A stretch of 64,000 nt of DNA from Azadirachta indica (taxonomy: Eukaryota; Streptophyta; Magnoliopsida; Sapindales; Meliaceae): the NCBI GenBank assembly GCA_022749755.1, contig CM040441.1, positions 16,369,475 through 16,433,474 of the forward strand, in the 5' to 3' direction. A program made the translations under genes and the position numbers. The notes under the pieces are model-generated. The model did not search any database and was not told the DNA's origin. It saw only the letters and a program-made list of their open reading frames with translations. Of this stretch, positions 62,776-64,000 are shown in pieces; position 1 is the first letter of the stretch; each line of letters opens with the position of its first letter.

Positions 62776-63177
62776 TTAATTTAATCTCCGTGGTATAAAA
62801 CGTTCAATGGGAAACTCAACGATTGGAGATTTAAATGACTGCAAACGTGGACCTATTTCTCTTAATTTCTATACACAATTTTCGCAAAGAATAAACTTGG
62901 TGTAGGCATCGAACCAATTAATCTAATCTCCATTGAATGTGATTCCACAGAAGAACAAGGTTCCTCTGAATATATTTAGCCCGAATTTAAAAGAATATTA
63001 ATTTTGATGATGGAGAGAACATGTGCACCAAGATCATCATCCCTGGATTTACGGTGAACCGTTAGATCTGAGACCCGTGCCAGTTCATTGACAATCTCAA
63101 CACGTTCACCATTTGCATGAAACAAGTAGTAGCATGATACTTATAAGCAAGATAAATTTTCCCAAATAAGAACCCAT
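62776..63177 (-). pseudogene. SPH copy j, frameshifted twin of copy g
   Basis: ATG at 63177, signal peptide, then the shared break at TGCAAATGG. HRKS replaces HCKS as in copy g, with the same short insertion near 62998. An additional one-base change lies near 62922 (AATTAATCTAATCTCC), and Trp of the CVWK block is lost (TTTCTATACAC). TAA at 62778-62776. TATA-like box CTATTTAAGG on the minus strand at 63245-63236. Not functional. Confidence 0.87.
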
Positions 63178-64000
63178 CTTAATCTATCTGTTTTATTAGT
63201 TGTAGTATTAAAAAAATATTGGAACATTGTCTTCCCCTTAAATAGAACAGGCCTTGTGATAGATATAGAATGTTAAACCTCTTAACAACTATGAATTAAT
63301 TAATAATATATGTATTTTTTCTGTTCATTCTTTTCCATGATAGCATGGGATACTCTGGCTATAGCTTTCATTAAGCGTTATTATGTCTTTGTATTTCTAT
63401 TTTTTGGGCCTTTGTTTTATCTCTTACTTTGTACTTCTTTTTTTCTTAATAATATTATAAGATGTGTTACATAACAATCATGAATAAGTGCTCAAAAATT
63501 AATTATCCAGTGTGCATTCGTTAGGTCATAGGATAATCCTTAATTGTTTTTGGTTTTGGTATAATGAACATTAATATACACAAAAAAATTAATAAGGAAA
63601 ATATTGGTGGTGAATATTGATTAATTAAGATATATTCTTAATTTGGTATTTCCTATTTATTTGCAATCAATCACTAATGCCAAAAAAAAAAAAAATCAAT
63701 TACCATTTCAAATATATAATTAAATCTTAATTAATGAGAGATCATCCTTATTCATATTCTACACCTGTTTTAATTTCTTCACTGGCGTTTTGCTTCCTTA
63801 TGATGTTAATTCAAACTGTTGTTTTCTCCTCTAGTCTTTCAGCCTTGTGCTGGTTCACTCGTTCTCTTTTTCTTGTTCTTTTTTATTCCTAAATATCTCT
63901 GTAAGGTTTGCTTGGAAGTTAATTAGAAAAAGAAAAGAAAGCATTTCATGAAAGGCAGTGGAGAGATGGAAGCTGCTTTCATTTCTGTAGACGCAGGCAA
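63178..64000. repeat. SPH-array spacer, duplicate of 57650-59100 with one deletion
   Basis: At about 63325 the spacer switches to sequence like 57655-57790. At about 63440 it jumps to sequence like 58535, skipping about 740 bp. From there to the window end it follows 58540-59100 nearly base for base, including the SPH-deletion scar. The window ends inside this duplicate. Confidence 0.8.

Overview
This window is nuclear DNA of a flowering plant, almost certainly a eudicot. The evidence is AT-rich intergenic sequence, GT-AG introns, Ty1/copia and LINE retroelements, and remnants of plant gene families: an NRT1/PTR transporter, the DEAD-box helicase RH13, peroxisomal 3-ketoacyl-CoA thiolase KAT2/PED1, a leucine-rich-repeat receptor kinase, and a cluster of S-protein homologues (SPH, plant self-incompatibility protein S1 family). 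No bacterial, organellar, rRNA, tRNA or CRISPR features were seen. The species cannot be fixed from the sequence alone.

Left part (1-30 kb) is a graveyard of single-copy-type genes. A partial minus-strand copia element (1-3207) abuts the 3' remnant of an NPF transporter (about 3257-3978). After about 8 kb without a recognisable gene comes an RH13 helicase pseudogene on the plus strand (12448-16856). It lies tail to tail with a thiolase pseudogene on the minus strand (17197-29335). The last two thiolase exons are split from the others by a 9.3-kb intron. That intron holds a minus-strand LINE, and the LINE is itself interrupted by a plus-strand copia element (18860-23553, target duplication ATGGC).

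Right part (31-64 kb) is an array of SPH sequences, all on the minus strand: eleven recognisable copies plus one short remnant. Only two are intact in sequence, at 40313-40708 (131 aa) and 59694-60095 (133 aa). The rest are broken by lost signal peptides, frameshifts, internal deletions or retroelement insertion. The array grew by duplication of units that carry SPH plus flanks. Some copies share the same lesion, so dead copies were duplicated too. Two places carry an SPH fragment fused to an LRR receptor-kinase fragment. Two more copia elements (46252-48908, TSD GAATC; 51382-56790) and a short LINE-like insertion are nested in the array. The insertion is shared by two units, one of which has an empty site for the GAATC element, so the events can be ordered.

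Functionally, the only genes likely to be expressible are the two secreted SPH proteins. The window mainly records gene death, nested transposition and birth-and-death evolution of a secreted-ligand family.
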